From positions 1 through 64,000 of the forward strand of contig NZ_QDKO01000007.1 of the NCBI RefSeq assembly GCF_003094615.1: 64,000 bases of DNA, written 5' to 3'. The notes beneath the pieces are model-generated. The model did not search any database. It worked only from the letters and a program-made list of their open reading frames with translations, and was not told the origin of the DNA. A program made the position numbers and the translations under genes. This DNA comes from Caulobacter radicis (GTDB taxonomy: Bacteria; Pseudomonadota; Alphaproteobacteria; Caulobacterales; Caulobacteraceae). How positions within the stretch are numbered: the first letter of the stretch is position 1; each line of letters begins with the position of its first letter. Of the stretch, positions 10,553 to 18,785 are shown piece after piece.

Positions 10553-11715
10553 AGGCCGAAGGCCTCGATCTCTTCCTTCGAATAGCCGAGCTCGGCCAGG
10601 ACGGCGGCGGTGTCGGCGCCCAGCGCCGGCGCGGGCGTGCGCGGCGCCTCGTCGACATCCGAGAAGCGGGCCGGGGCAGCCGGCGAGCGCTGACCGTCCT
10701 GCGTCTCGACGAAGCAGCCGGCGGCCTGCGCCTGAGGGTCCTCGACCAGGTCGCGCGGCGTCTGCCAGGGCGCCCAGGTGATGTCGCCCGCGTCGAGGGC
10801 GGCGGCGGCAGTCTCGTAGTCCATCTCGCCGAAGGCCGCGTCGAGGATGTCCACCAGGGCGGACGTGTTTTCACGCCGGGCACGTGCGCCGGAGAAGCGC
10901 GGGTCGTCGACCAGTTCGGGGCGGCCGACGGCGGCGGCGATGCGTGGCCAGTCCGTCGCGCCCTGGCGGGCCAGCAGGCAGATCCAGCGGCCGTCCCGGG
11001 TCTGGAAGAAGTTGGCCAGCGGTTGAACCGCCTCGCGGCGCGGACGGGTCGAGGCCAGCTTGCCGAAGTGCAGCTGGATGGCGAGGTCCGAGCCGATGGC
11101 GTAGGCGCCGGTGCGCAACAGCGAGGTCTCGACCAGGCGGCCGACGCCGGTGCGATGGCGCTCGTGGACGGCCGCCAGGATCGCCGAGACCGTGGCCAGC
11201 GAGGTGACGTGGTCGCCCATGCCCGTGCGGATCGGGAAGGGCTCGGCGCCCTTGGGCGCGGTCAGGGCCCCGACCCCGGCGCGGGACCAGAAGGCGGCGA
11301 CGTCCATGCCCGGCTTGTCGGCGTCGGGACCGGTCAGGCCGTAGCCGGTGAGGCTGGCGTAGATCAGGCGAGGGAAGGCCTCGCGCAGGGTCTCGTGGTC
11401 GAGTCCGGCGCGGCGCAGGGCGGCGGGGCGGACATTGGTCAGGAAGATGTCGGCGGTTGCTACCAGGCGCTTGAGGGCCTCGGCGCCGGCCGGGGTGCGA
11501 ATGTCGAGGACGACCGAGCGCTTGCCCCGGTTGTCGAGCTCGAAGACCGGATTTGCGGCGTGGTCCGAGCCGATGGTCTCGAAGAAGCGGCGCATCGGAT
11601 CGCCTTCGGGCGACTCGACCTTGACCACGTCGGCGCCCCAGTCGGCCATGATGCCGGCCGCGCCCGGGGCGGCGATGTAGGTGGCCAGCTCGACGACCTT
11701 GAGGTCCCGCAGCAT
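10549..11715 (-). CDS. CaiB/BaiF family (class III) CoA-transferase
   Basis: 388 residues. The family pattern is complete: VVELATYIAAPGAAGIMADWGADVVKVE in two parts at 7-34, SPEGDPMRR, LDNRGKRSVVLD, and the catalytic aspartate Asp168 in RTGMGDHVTS. These enzymes move CoA between carboxylic acids through an aspartyl-CoA anhydride, in carnitine, oxalate, bile acid or alpha-methylacyl metabolism (racemases share the fold). Substrate cannot be decided. The gene stands alone on its strand; the stop (CTA at 10549) overlaps the stop of the convergent SLT gene. Confidence 0.88.
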   Translation of the reverse strand: MLRDLKVVELATYIAAPGAAGIMADWGADVVKVESPEGDPMRRFFETIGSDHAANPVFELDNRGKRSVVLDIRTPAGAEALKRLVATADIFLTNVRPAALRRAGLDHETLREAFPRLIYASLTGYGLTGPDADKPGMDVAAFWSRAGVGALTAPKGAEPFPIRTGMGDHVTSLATVSAILAAVHERHRTGVGRLVETSLLRTGAYAIGSDLAIQLHFGKLASTRPRREAVQPLANFFQTRDGRWICLLARQGATDWPRIAAAVGRPELVDDPRFSGARARRENTSALVDILDAAFGEMDYETAAAALDAGDITWAPWQTPRDLVEDPQAQAAGCFVETQDGQRSPAAPARFSDVDEAPRTPAPALGADTAAVLAELGYSKEEIEAFGL

Positions 11716-11784
11716 CCGCTTCCTCCGCTCTGTTCTTGTCGTTGGCGACAGGATGGGCGGTCAAACGAGCGTTGGGAAGCCTTG

Positions 11785-13596
11785 TCAGGCGACGCCGCGC
11801 GAGGCCTCCGAGCGGGGCGAGCGGGTGAGGGCGGCGGCGTCGGCCACGGCGCGGGCGACGCCGGCCACGCTGACCGGCTTGCGCAGCACGGTGTCGGCGC
11901 CGGCCTCGGTGCACTCGCGGGCCTCGTCGGCGTCGCCGCCGATGACGGCGATGATCGGCATCTGGCCGCTGGCGCCGGGCAGGGCGCGCAGCTCGGCGGC
12001 GGTCTGCGGACCGTCCAGCACCGGCATGCGGCCGTCGAGCATGACGAGGTCGAATTCGCAGACCTTGGCCAGGTCGACCGCGCGGCGGCCGTTCTGGGCG
12101 TGGACCACCTGGTGGCCGAGCTGCTCAAGGATGGCGCGCAGCATGGCCGCGTTCAGGGCGTCGTCCTCGGCGATCAGCACGCGCAGGCTGCGCTGGACGT
12201 CGGGGGCCTGATCGGCGGCGGCCAGGGTCTCCTCGACCGGCTCCTGCGGGCAGGGGCAGGCGACGTCGTAGGGCAGCAGCACGGTGAAACAGCTGCCGAC
12301 GCCCAGCGCGCTGCTGGTCTCCAGCGAGCCGCCCATCAGCCGGGCCAGCTGGCGCGACAGCGACAGGCCAAGGCCCGCGCCGTTGACGCCCGCGCCGGTG
12401 CGCTCCACGCGTCGGAAGGGCTCGAAGGCCTGCTCCAGCTCCTCGGCCGACAGGCCGGGGCCGGTGTCGGCGACCTCGATGGCGATGCGGTCGTCGCCGC
12501 GCGGCTCGATCCGCACCTCGACCCGGCCGCGGACGGTGTATTTCACCGCGTTGCCGACGAGGTTGGCGATGATCTGGCGGGTGCGCATTGGGTCGGCCAT
12601 GGCCGCGCCCAGCACCCGGTTCTCCAGCGAGGCGTCGACGTGGACGGCCAGTTCCAGGCCCTTGGCCAGGGCGTGCGGGCGTTCCAGCAGCACGAGGTCG
12701 CGGACCAGGCGCACGGGCTCGAAGGCCTGGGTCTCGACCGCCAGGCGGCCGGACTCGGCGGTTTCGGCGTCGAGCGTGGCGTTGAGCACCGCGATCAGGT
12801 CCTGGGCCGCGTCGAGAGCGGCGTTCAGCTGTTCGCGCGAAGGCGCGGCGCGCCCGCCCTTGCCGGCGGCGGCGGCCAGCACGTGGGTGACGCCGGTCAG
12901 GCCGTTGCGGATCTCGTGGCTGAGGGTGGCGACGATGTCGGACTTGGAGCGGGCGGTGCGCTCGGCGCTCTCCAGCACGCGCATCCGTTCCTCGACCAGG
13001 GCCTCGTGGGCCACGGCCAGGGCGTGCTGGCGGCGCAGCATGCGGTTGAAGACCAGCGCCATGGCCAGCGCCAGGGCTAGGCCCCCGACGGCCATCAGGC
13101 CGGTCTGGCGGCTTTCGGGGCGGCTGAACAGCGCCCACAGCGGTCCCGCCGCCGCCACCGGGGCCACCACGACGAGGCACTGCGGCACGGGGGAGGCGAA
13201 GAAGATGCAGACCATGCCGGCGGCCGCGGCCAGCAGCAGCAGGGTCTCGCGGATCGCTCCAGCGCCGTCGGCGAAGGCCGACATCTGGACCACGCCCAGC
13301 GCCCACAGCAGGCCGCCCGCGACCTGAAGCCGCAGGCGCATGGCCAGGTCTTCGGCCTTCGGCGTCTTCAGCCAATTGTTGATCCCGTAGAACACGCCCC
13401 AGTTGATGGCGAAGATCGCGAAGCTCAGCGACATCCACACCGCGTTGCGGGCGAACGAGCCTGCCCAGACGAAGAAGGGCAGGCTTACGGCGAAGATGGC
13501 CAGGGCGTAGGGCAGCAGCGCCACCTGCACGCCGAGGGCGAGCGCGGTGTCGGCCCCGGGCCTTTTCACATCGTGGGTTCGGCGCTCAGCGAACAA
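11785..13596 (-). CDS. Membrane hybrid histidine kinase with receiver domain
   Basis: 603 residues. Six hydrophobic segments in residues about 20-185 form a membrane sensor with little periplasmic sequence. Then come a coiled-coil linker, HisKA with His227 in IVATLSHEIRNGLTGV, HATPase_c (N box NLVGNAVKY, VADTGPGLS, GAGLGLS) and a receiver with acidic pocket IAEDD, phosphoacceptor Asp521 (VMLDGRMP) and Lys573. The H box lacks the usual proline (HEIRNGLT rather than HELRTPLN). The start is a TTG with a good GAGGA site eight bases before it. It has no adjacent response regulator, like many Caulobacter hybrid kinases. The short gap to the CoA-transferase gene (69 bases) may hold one promoter. Confidence 0.88.
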   Translation of the reverse strand: MFAERRTHDVKRPGADTALALGVQVALLPYALAIFAVSLPFFVWAGSFARNAVWMSLSFAIFAINWGVFYGINNWLKTPKAEDLAMRLRLQVAGGLLWALGVVQMSAFADGAGAIRETLLLLAAAAGMVCIFFASPVPQCLVVVAPVAAAGPLWALFSRPESRQTGLMAVGGLALALAMALVFNRMLRRQHALAVAHEALVEERMRVLESAERTARSKSDIVATLSHEIRNGLTGVTHVLAAAAGKGGRAAPSREQLNAALDAAQDLIAVLNATLDAETAESGRLAVETQAFEPVRLVRDLVLLERPHALAKGLELAVHVDASLENRVLGAAMADPMRTRQIIANLVGNAVKYTVRGRVEVRIEPRGDDRIAIEVADTGPGLSAEELEQAFEPFRRVERTGAGVNGAGLGLSLSRQLARLMGGSLETSSALGVGSCFTVLLPYDVACPCPQEPVEETLAAADQAPDVQRSLRVLIAEDDALNAAMLRAILEQLGHQVVHAQNGRRAVDLAKVCEFDLVMLDGRMPVLDGPQTAAELRALPGASGQMPIIAVIGGDADEARECTEAGADTVLRKPVSVAGVARAVADAAALTRSPRSEASRGVA

Positions 13597-13754
13597 GAAT
13601 CGGATCCTCGGGCGTTCAGGCGAGGACGCTAGGCGAGCACGGTTTGCGGGTGGTTACGCGGTATCGTTAATGCACAGGGCTTTCCGGGCAAACAATCGTT
13701 AAGCCTAACCGCCCATCCTTTGATTCGACCGTCCATTCGCAGAAGGCCAGGCCC

Positions 13755-14888
13755 ATGGCCACGACCCGCGCCGCGCTGACCAACGACGACATCCGCATGC
13801 TCGTGAAGGGCGCGACGCCCGACGAGCGCGCCCTGGCCGCGCACCGGCTGTGCCGCAAGATCGACCGCGCTGAACTTTCCGAGGAAGAGCGCCTGCAGGC
13901 CCAGGAAATCCTGCGGGTCATGGCCGCCGACGCCGCCGAGCTGGTGCGCCGGGCCCTGGCCGTGACGCTGAAGACCTCGCCGCTGCTGCCGCCGGACGTG
14001 GCCAATCGCCTGGCGCGCGACGTCGAGAGCGTGTCGCTGCCGGTGATCAGCTTCTCGCCGGTGTTCACCGATCACGACCTGGCCGAGATCATCCGCCTGG
14101 GCGGCCCCGTGCGGCAGATGGCCATCGCCCGCCGGCCCAAGCTGTCGAGCAAGGTCACCGGCCTGCTGGTCGACCAGGCGCCCGAAGAGGTGGTGGCGGC
14201 GGTCTGCGCCAACGACAACGCCCGCTTCTCGGATCTGGCCCTGCAGAAGGCGCTAGACCGTTTCGCCAAGTCCGAGAGCGTGCTTCAGGCCGTCGCGTAC
14301 CGCGCGGTGCTGCCGCTGTCGGTGACCGAGCGCCTGATCGACATGGTCGGCGACCAGCTGCGCGAGCACATCCTCGACAATCACGCCCTGTCGGCCGAGC
14401 GGGCGCTGGAGATCATCGTCGGCGCCAAGGAGCGGGCGACCATCGACCTGGTCGACCAGGCCGGCCGCACCGCTGATCCCAAGGCCTTCGTCGCCCACCT
14501 GAACCGCGCCCAGCGCCTGACGCCGTCGCTGCTGCTGCGGGCCCTGGCCCATGGCCACATGACCTTCGTCGAATGGGGGCTGGCCGAACTGGCCGGCGTG
14601 CCGCATCACCGCACCTGGCTGATGGTGCACGACGCCGGCGCGCTGGGCCTGAAGGCCGTCTACGAGCGGGCCGGCCTGCCGTCGCGCCTGTTCCCGGCCT
14701 TCCGCGCCGGGGTCGACGCCTATCACGGCATGGAGTTCGACGGCCGCCCGGGCGAGCGCGAACGGTTCCAGGAACACATGCTGCAACGCTTCCTGACCTC
14801 GTCCCAGGCGGTGTCGCGCGACGAGAGCGACTACCTGCTCGACAAGCTCGACCGCCTGGCCGGCTTCAAGGCCCGCGCGGCGGGGTAA
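13755..14888 (+). CDS. DUF2336 domain protein
   Basis: 377 residues, all alpha-helical in character with HEAT-like repeats (for example PVRQMAIARRPKLSSKVTGL and VVAAVCANDNARFSDLALQK). This matches the DUF2336 family, common in Caulobacterales and Rhizobiales and of unknown function. No signal peptide or membrane segment, so cytoplasmic. The leader (13597-13754) is shared with the divergent hybrid kinase gene and includes TTAA and a GATTC site (13722-13726), but not a properly spaced CtrA box. The first composite repeat element lies 19 bases after the stop and is a likely terminator. Confidence 0.75.
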   Translation: MATTRAALTNDDIRMLVKGATPDERALAAHRLCRKIDRAELSEEERLQAQEILRVMAADAAELVRRALAVTLKTSPLLPPDVANRLARDVESVSLPVISFSPVFTDHDLAEIIRLGGPVRQMAIARRPKLSSKVTGLLVDQAPEEVVAAVCANDNARFSDLALQKALDRFAKSESVLQAVAYRAVLPLSVTERLIDMVGDQLREHILDNHALSAERALEIIVGAKERATIDLVDQAGRTADPKAFVAHLNRAQRLTPSLLLRALAHGHMTFVEWGLAELAGVPHHRTWLMVHDAGALGLKAVYERAGLPSRLFPAFRAGVDAYHGMEFDGRPGERERFQEHMLQRFLTSSQAVSRDESDYLLDKLDRLAGFKARAAG

Positions 14889-14907
14889 GGGCCTTCTTCT
14901 CCGGAAA

Positions 14908-15034
14908 CCTCCCCCTGTGGGGGAGGCGATCGCGTAGCGATCGGCGGGGGGAGTTGGTGATGACCTTCCGAGGTCGCGGCAGCTGAGAACGTCCCCCCTC
15001 CGGCCCTCCGGGCCACCTCCCCCAGAGGGGGAGG
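14908..15034. repeat. Composite inverted-repeat element A (127 bp)
   Basis: The left end is a perfect hairpin CCTCCCCC-TGT-GGGGGAGG (14908-14926), then a second hairpin CGATCGC-GTA-GCGATCG (14927-14943) and GGGGGG. The right end mirrors this: CCCCCC, then GGCCC-TCC-GGGCC (15002-15014) and CCTCCCCC-AGA-GGGGGAGG (15016-15034). The central part ends in AGCTGAGAACG. It fills the gap between the convergent DUF2336 and lipoprotein genes and could terminate both. It is one of at least seven related elements in the window. Confidence 0.9.
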
Positions 15035-15051
15035 ATCTGTTGCGCCGCGCC

Positions 15052-15696
15052 TTACTCGTTCGGCAAACCGGCGCCCGCCGCGTTGATCCAGCCCACCAGG
15101 TCGCCGATGACTTTCGCGTTGGCCTGGTCGAAGGCGGCGACGATGGGGCCGACGCGGTTGTCGGCGGCTTTCACCTTGGCTTCGAAGACCTGGTCGCCGA
15201 CCAGGGCGCGGTCGCCGGTGCGGCTGATGACGCCGCGCACCTGGACGATGACTTCGGGCGGGGCCTTGGGGCCGTCGACATAGGCGGCCTCGAAGGTGCG
15301 GACCTCGAGCCGCAGGACCATCTGGGCTTTCGCCACCTCGCCGCGGCCGATCAGGCGGGCGCGGCCGGGATCGGCGTCGAAGGCGCGCGACAGGGCTTCG
15401 TCGAACTGCACGCTGGCCGGGGCGATCCAGCGGGCGCCGGCGACATAGGCCGCCTCGCCGCCGGGGCCGGTGGTCAGGATGCGGTCGCCGGCCGAGGGAC
15501 GGGTGAAGACCGTCGGGGCCTTGAGCACGCCGAACATCGCGCCCGGCGGACCCTTGGTGGCGGCCGGGGCCGTGGTTCCGAAGCGATACATGCCCGAGGG
15601 CTCGGCCTTGGGGAACACGCTGATGCAGCCCGACAGGCCCAGCGCGAGGCCGGCCAGCGCCAGGCCCGAGGCGTATTTTTTGAAGGACGCGCTCAC
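15052..15696 (-). CDS. ABC-type transport auxiliary lipoprotein of the Mla-type operon
   Basis: 214 residues. A lipoprotein signal ends in LGLSGC with the lipidated cysteine at 24, so it is anchored in a membrane, probably the outer. The body resembles the ABC_trans_aux/PqiC family that accompanies MCE-type lipid transporters in alphaproteobacteria (APASVQFDEALSRAFDAD, then VLRLEVRTFEAAY). It likely docks the MCE protein to the outer membrane. It is the last gene of the four-gene operon, overlapping the MCE gene by four bases (ATGA). Confidence 0.82.
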   Translation of the reverse strand: MSASFKKYASGLALAGLALGLSGCISVFPKAEPSGMYRFGTTAPAATKGPPGAMFGVLKAPTVFTRPSAGDRILTTGPGGEAAYVAGARWIAPASVQFDEALSRAFDADPGRARLIGRGEVAKAQMVLRLEVRTFEAAYVDGPKAPPEVIVQVRGVISRTGDRALVGDQVFEAKVKAADNRVGPIVAAFDQANAKVIGDLVGWINAAGAGLPNE

Positions 15697-16631
15697 GGCT
15701 TGATCTCCACTTCCTTGGCCGGGGCCTTGCCCACCAGGCCGCGCGGGTTCTGCTCCACCTCGCCGACCAGGCGGTCGAGGGACTCGGCGGCCGATTGCAG
15801 GGTGACGATGGCCGAGGACAGCTGCGGCAGGCCGGTGGAGGCGAAGTCGCTGGTTGGGCCCTCCAGTCGGCTGACCATGGTGCGCACGTCCTTGGCGGCC
15901 AGCTTGATCTCGTCGGCGGCCGCGCCCAGGTCCTTGATGGCCTTGCGGCCGTCGCCGTCGACCACGCCCTGGGTGGAGCGCGACAGGTTGGCGATCTCCT
16001 GGGCGGTGGCGTCGATGCTCTGCAGCGCCTTCTGGGCGTCGGCGATGATCTCCTTGCGCTCGCGCAGTTCGGCGGTGACCGACTGGACGTCGGAGAGGCT
16101 GGCGCTGAAGGTCTTGATGTTGCGGTCGGACAGCACGCGGTTGACGCGGTCCAGCGCCTCGATGGTGCGGGTCAGCACCGTGCCGCCGCCTTCCAGCAGG
16201 TCGGACAGGGCGCTGCGCTGGCTGCGGATGATCGGCACCTCGCCGCTCTTGACGGTGTCCTTGAGCAGCGGCTTGGTCGAGGTGCCGGCGGTCAGCTGGA
16301 TGTAGTTGACGCCGGTGATGCCCTGCGGCTCCAGCGTGGCGTAGCTGTCGACGCGGATCGGCACGTCCGAGGTCAGGCGGGTGCGGGCGATGACGCGGTT
16401 GGGGTCGCTCTTGTCGAGCTCGATCTTGGTGACCTCGCCGACCTTGATGCCGTTGAAGTGCACCTCGCCGCCTTCCGACAGGCCGCGCACGGCCCCGACG
16501 AACAGTACGTCGTAGAGGTCGTAGTCCTTGTTGAATTGCAGCTTGGCCAGCCAGACGACGAACACCACCAGACCCATGAACAGGATCAGGCAGGCGGCCC
16601 CGACGAGGGCGTAGTTGGCGTTTCTTTCCAT
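15693..16631 (-). CDS. mlaD: MlaD-family (MCE domain) lipid transport protein
   Basis: 312 residues. One N-terminal membrane anchor (about 7-29, YALVGAACLILFMGLVVFVV) is followed by an MCE domain (VRGLSEGGEVHFNGIKVGEV, then LEPQGITGVNYIQL) in the periplasm. A long helical C terminus carries coiled-coil-like stretches (ELRERKEIIADAQKALQSID). It is longer than E. coli MlaD (183 residues), as is usual in alphaproteobacteria where the helical part may bridge toward the outer membrane. It should bind phospholipid delivered to or from the MlaE-MlaF permease. Its ATG overlaps the mlaF stop by one base. Confidence 0.88.
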   Translation of the reverse strand: MERNANYALVGAACLILFMGLVVFVVWLAKLQFNKDYDLYDVLFVGAVRGLSEGGEVHFNGIKVGEVTKIELDKSDPNRVIARTRLTSDVPIRVDSYATLEPQGITGVNYIQLTAGTSTKPLLKDTVKSGEVPIIRSQRSALSDLLEGGGTVLTRTIEALDRVNRVLSDRNIKTFSASLSDVQSVTAELRERKEIIADAQKALQSIDATAQEIANLSRSTQGVVDGDGRKAIKDLGAAADEIKLAAKDVRTMVSRLEGPTSDFASTGLPQLSSAIVTLQSAAESLDRLVGEVEQNPRGLVGKAPAKEVEIKP

Positions 16632-17452
16632 CAGCGGCTCCTCGCCGTAGCGGCTTTCCCGGCCGCGCGTCCGCGCGGGCCCAGGAAGTATTCCTTGATC
16701 CAGGGGTGGTCGGAGTGCTCGAGCTCCTCGACCGGGGCCTTGGCGATCACCTTCTTGTCGGCCAGCACGGCGACGCGGTCGGTGATGGTGTAGAGGCTGT
16801 CCAGGTCGTGGGTGATCATGAACACCGTAAGATCGAGGCTGTCGGACAGGTCCTTGATCAGCTCGTCGAAGGCCGCCGCGCCGATCGGGTCGAGGCCGGC
16901 GGTGGGCTCGTCGAGGAACAGAAGCTCGGGGTCCAGCGCCAGGGCGCGGGCCAGGCCCGCCCGCTTGCGCATGCCGCCCGACAGCTCGGCCGGCTTGAGG
17001 GCCCCCGCGCGCGGCGGCAGCCCGGTCAGGGCGATCTTCAGGTCGGCCAGCTCCAGGATCTCGCTCTTGGGCAGGCGGGTGTGCTCGAACAGCGGCGCGG
17101 CGACGTTCTCGCGCACGGTCAGGTTCGAGAACAGCGCCCCCTGCTGGAACAGCACGCCCCAGCGGCGCTCCAGCGCCGTCCACTTGCGGCGCGAGGCCTC
17201 CTGCATGTCCTCGCCGAACAGGCGGATGACGCCGCCGTCGGGGACCTTCAGGCCGATGATGCTGTTGAGCAGCACCGACTTGCCGGTGCCCGAGCCGCCG
17301 ACCACGCCCAGCACCTCGCCGCGCTCGACGGTGAGGTCGAGGTCGTCGTGCACGACGTTGTCGCCGAAGCGTGAAACCAGGCCGTCGACCTGGATCGGCG
17401 GGGCGGCTTCGGTCGGTTTGGCGGCCGGCGCGGCGGCGGGAGCGGCGGTCAT
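16631..17452 (-). CDS. mlaF: ABC transporter ATP-binding protein, MlaF-like
   Basis: 273 residues. Walker A is GGSGTGKS (52-59), Q loop FQQGALFSNLTV, signature LSGGMRKRAG (157-166), Walker B ELLFLDEP (176-183) and switch histidine THD. The GMRKR signature is typical of the MlaF/Ttg2A group that powers intermembrane phospholipid transport. An Ala/Pro-rich tail (residues 1-19) precedes the domain. It overlaps the permease gene by four bases and the MCE gene by one, so the three are translationally coupled. Confidence 0.9.
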   Translation of the reverse strand: MTAAPAAAPAAKPTEAAPPIQVDGLVSRFGDNVVHDDLDLTVERGEVLGVVGGSGTGKSVLLNSIIGLKVPDGGVIRLFGEDMQEASRRKWTALERRWGVLFQQGALFSNLTVRENVAAPLFEHTRLPKSEILELADLKIALTGLPPRAGALKPAELSGGMRKRAGLARALALDPELLFLDEPTAGLDPIGAAAFDELIKDLSDSLDLTVFMITHDLDSLYTITDRVAVLADKKVIAKAPVEELEHSDHPWIKEYFLGPRGRAAGKAATARSR

Positions 17453-18564
17453 ACGTTCAGCTCCATGTAGAGCAGGGCGAAGACCGCATCGATCAGGATG
17501 ATGGCGAAGATGGCGTGGACGACGGCGGCGGTGACGCGGCGGCCCAGCGACTCCACGTCGTTGCCGACCTCCATGCCCTGGCGGCAGCCGATGGCGGCGA
17601 TGACCATGGCCATCACCGGGGCCTTGGACATGCCGATCCAGAAGTGGGTGGCGCCGACATAGTCGGTCATCCGCTGCAGGAAAAAGCCGGGCGACAGGTC
17701 CAGCACCACCCAGACCACGACGATGCCGCCGGCCAGGCCCGCCAGGGTGGCCACGAAGGTCAGCAGCGGAATGGTGATCAGCAGGGCCGCGAAGCGGGGC
17801 AGCACCAGGGCCTCGTAGGGGTCTACGCCGATGACCTGCATGGCGTCGATCTCCTGGTTCATCTTCATCGAGCCGATCTCGGCCGCGAAGGCCGAGGCCG
17901 AGCGGCCGGCCAGCAGGATGGCGGTGATCAGGATGTTGAACTCGCGCAGCACCGACACGCCGATCAGCTCGACGCTGAACACCTGGGCCCCGAAGTCGGT
18001 CAGCAGGTTGGCGCCCAGCAGGGCCACGACCGCGCCGATGAAGAAGGTGGTGGTGGCCACGATCGGCATGGCGTCCAGGCCCGCCCGCTCGGACAGCGAG
18101 ATGATCGGCGCCCAGCGGATCTTGCGCGGGTTGATCGCGCAGCGGGCCAGGGCGGTCAGCAGGTGGCCCAGGAAGACCAGCGTGCCGTAGCCGTCGCGCA
18201 GCAGGTCGAACAGGCCCCGGCCGATGCGATCGAGCAGGGCGACGAAGCCGTGCAGGCGGTTGTCGGGCGGGCACTCGGCCTGGGTGGCCTCGCCGACCAG
18301 CTCCAGCAGGCGCAGGGTCTGGGGACGGGCCTTGATGGCGCCCGCCGTCAGCCGGCCGTCGGCGGCGCGGATGATGGCGTAGGCGCCGGCCGTGTCGCAG
18401 CGATTCATGCCGGTCAGGTCTAGGTCGAACGATTCCGAGCCCTTCATGGCCTCGGCGAGTCGCAGGCCGGCGTCGGCCATGCCGCGCGCCGTCCAGTCCC
18501 CGGAAAGCACGACGGACCTGCCGCCGTCCTTGTCGTCCAGGGTGAATTCCGCCGGCACGCCCAT
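17449..18564 (-). CDS. mlaE: MlaE-family permease with N-terminal STAS (MlaB-like) domain
   Basis: 371 residues. Residues 1 to about 100 form a STAS domain (SVVLSGDWTARGM, then FDLDLTGMNRCDTAGAYAII), equivalent to the separate E. coli MlaB protein. The rest is the MlaE/YrbE permease with about five membrane segments and the family signature FAAEIGSMKMNQEIDAMQVI. Fusion of the STAS regulator to the permease removes the need for a separate mlaB gene. First gene of the operon mlaE-mlaF-mlaD-lipoprotein. The divergent region 18565-18785 separates it from opgG. The likely job is retrograde or anterograde phospholipid transport that keeps outer-membrane asymmetry. Confidence 0.9.
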   Translation of the reverse strand: MGVPAEFTLDDKDGGRSVVLSGDWTARGMADAGLRLAEAMKGSESFDLDLTGMNRCDTAGAYAIIRAADGRLTAGAIKARPQTLRLLELVGEATQAECPPDNRLHGFVALLDRIGRGLFDLLRDGYGTLVFLGHLLTALARCAINPRKIRWAPIISLSERAGLDAMPIVATTTFFIGAVVALLGANLLTDFGAQVFSVELIGVSVLREFNILITAILLAGRSASAFAAEIGSMKMNQEIDAMQVIGVDPYEALVLPRFAALLITIPLLTFVATLAGLAGGIVVVWVVLDLSPGFFLQRMTDYVGATHFWIGMSKAPVMAMVIAAIGCRQGMEVGNDVESLGRRVTAAVVHAIFAIILIDAVFALLYMELNV

Positions 18565-18785
18565 CTACTGCGCTTACCCCTTGTTACCACGCACGCCCAG
18601 CCTAGCAGGGACCGCGCGTCCGGCTCAAACGCTTCAAGGCGCAGCTTGTTGCGTCATGATCATGGCCGAACACGGACGACTCGGCTTGCAGCTTTATGCG
18701 GCGCCGCCGCAAAGACGCCGTCAACTGGCGATAATCCAACGCTCGGTTTGTAGCGTCGCCCGGGCGCGCGGCATAGAAGGGCCGC

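Noticed and set aside
13660..13710. Second CtrA box before the DUF2336 gene
   Set aside because: TTAA occurs twice but not with seven-base spacing; only half-site-like matches remain.
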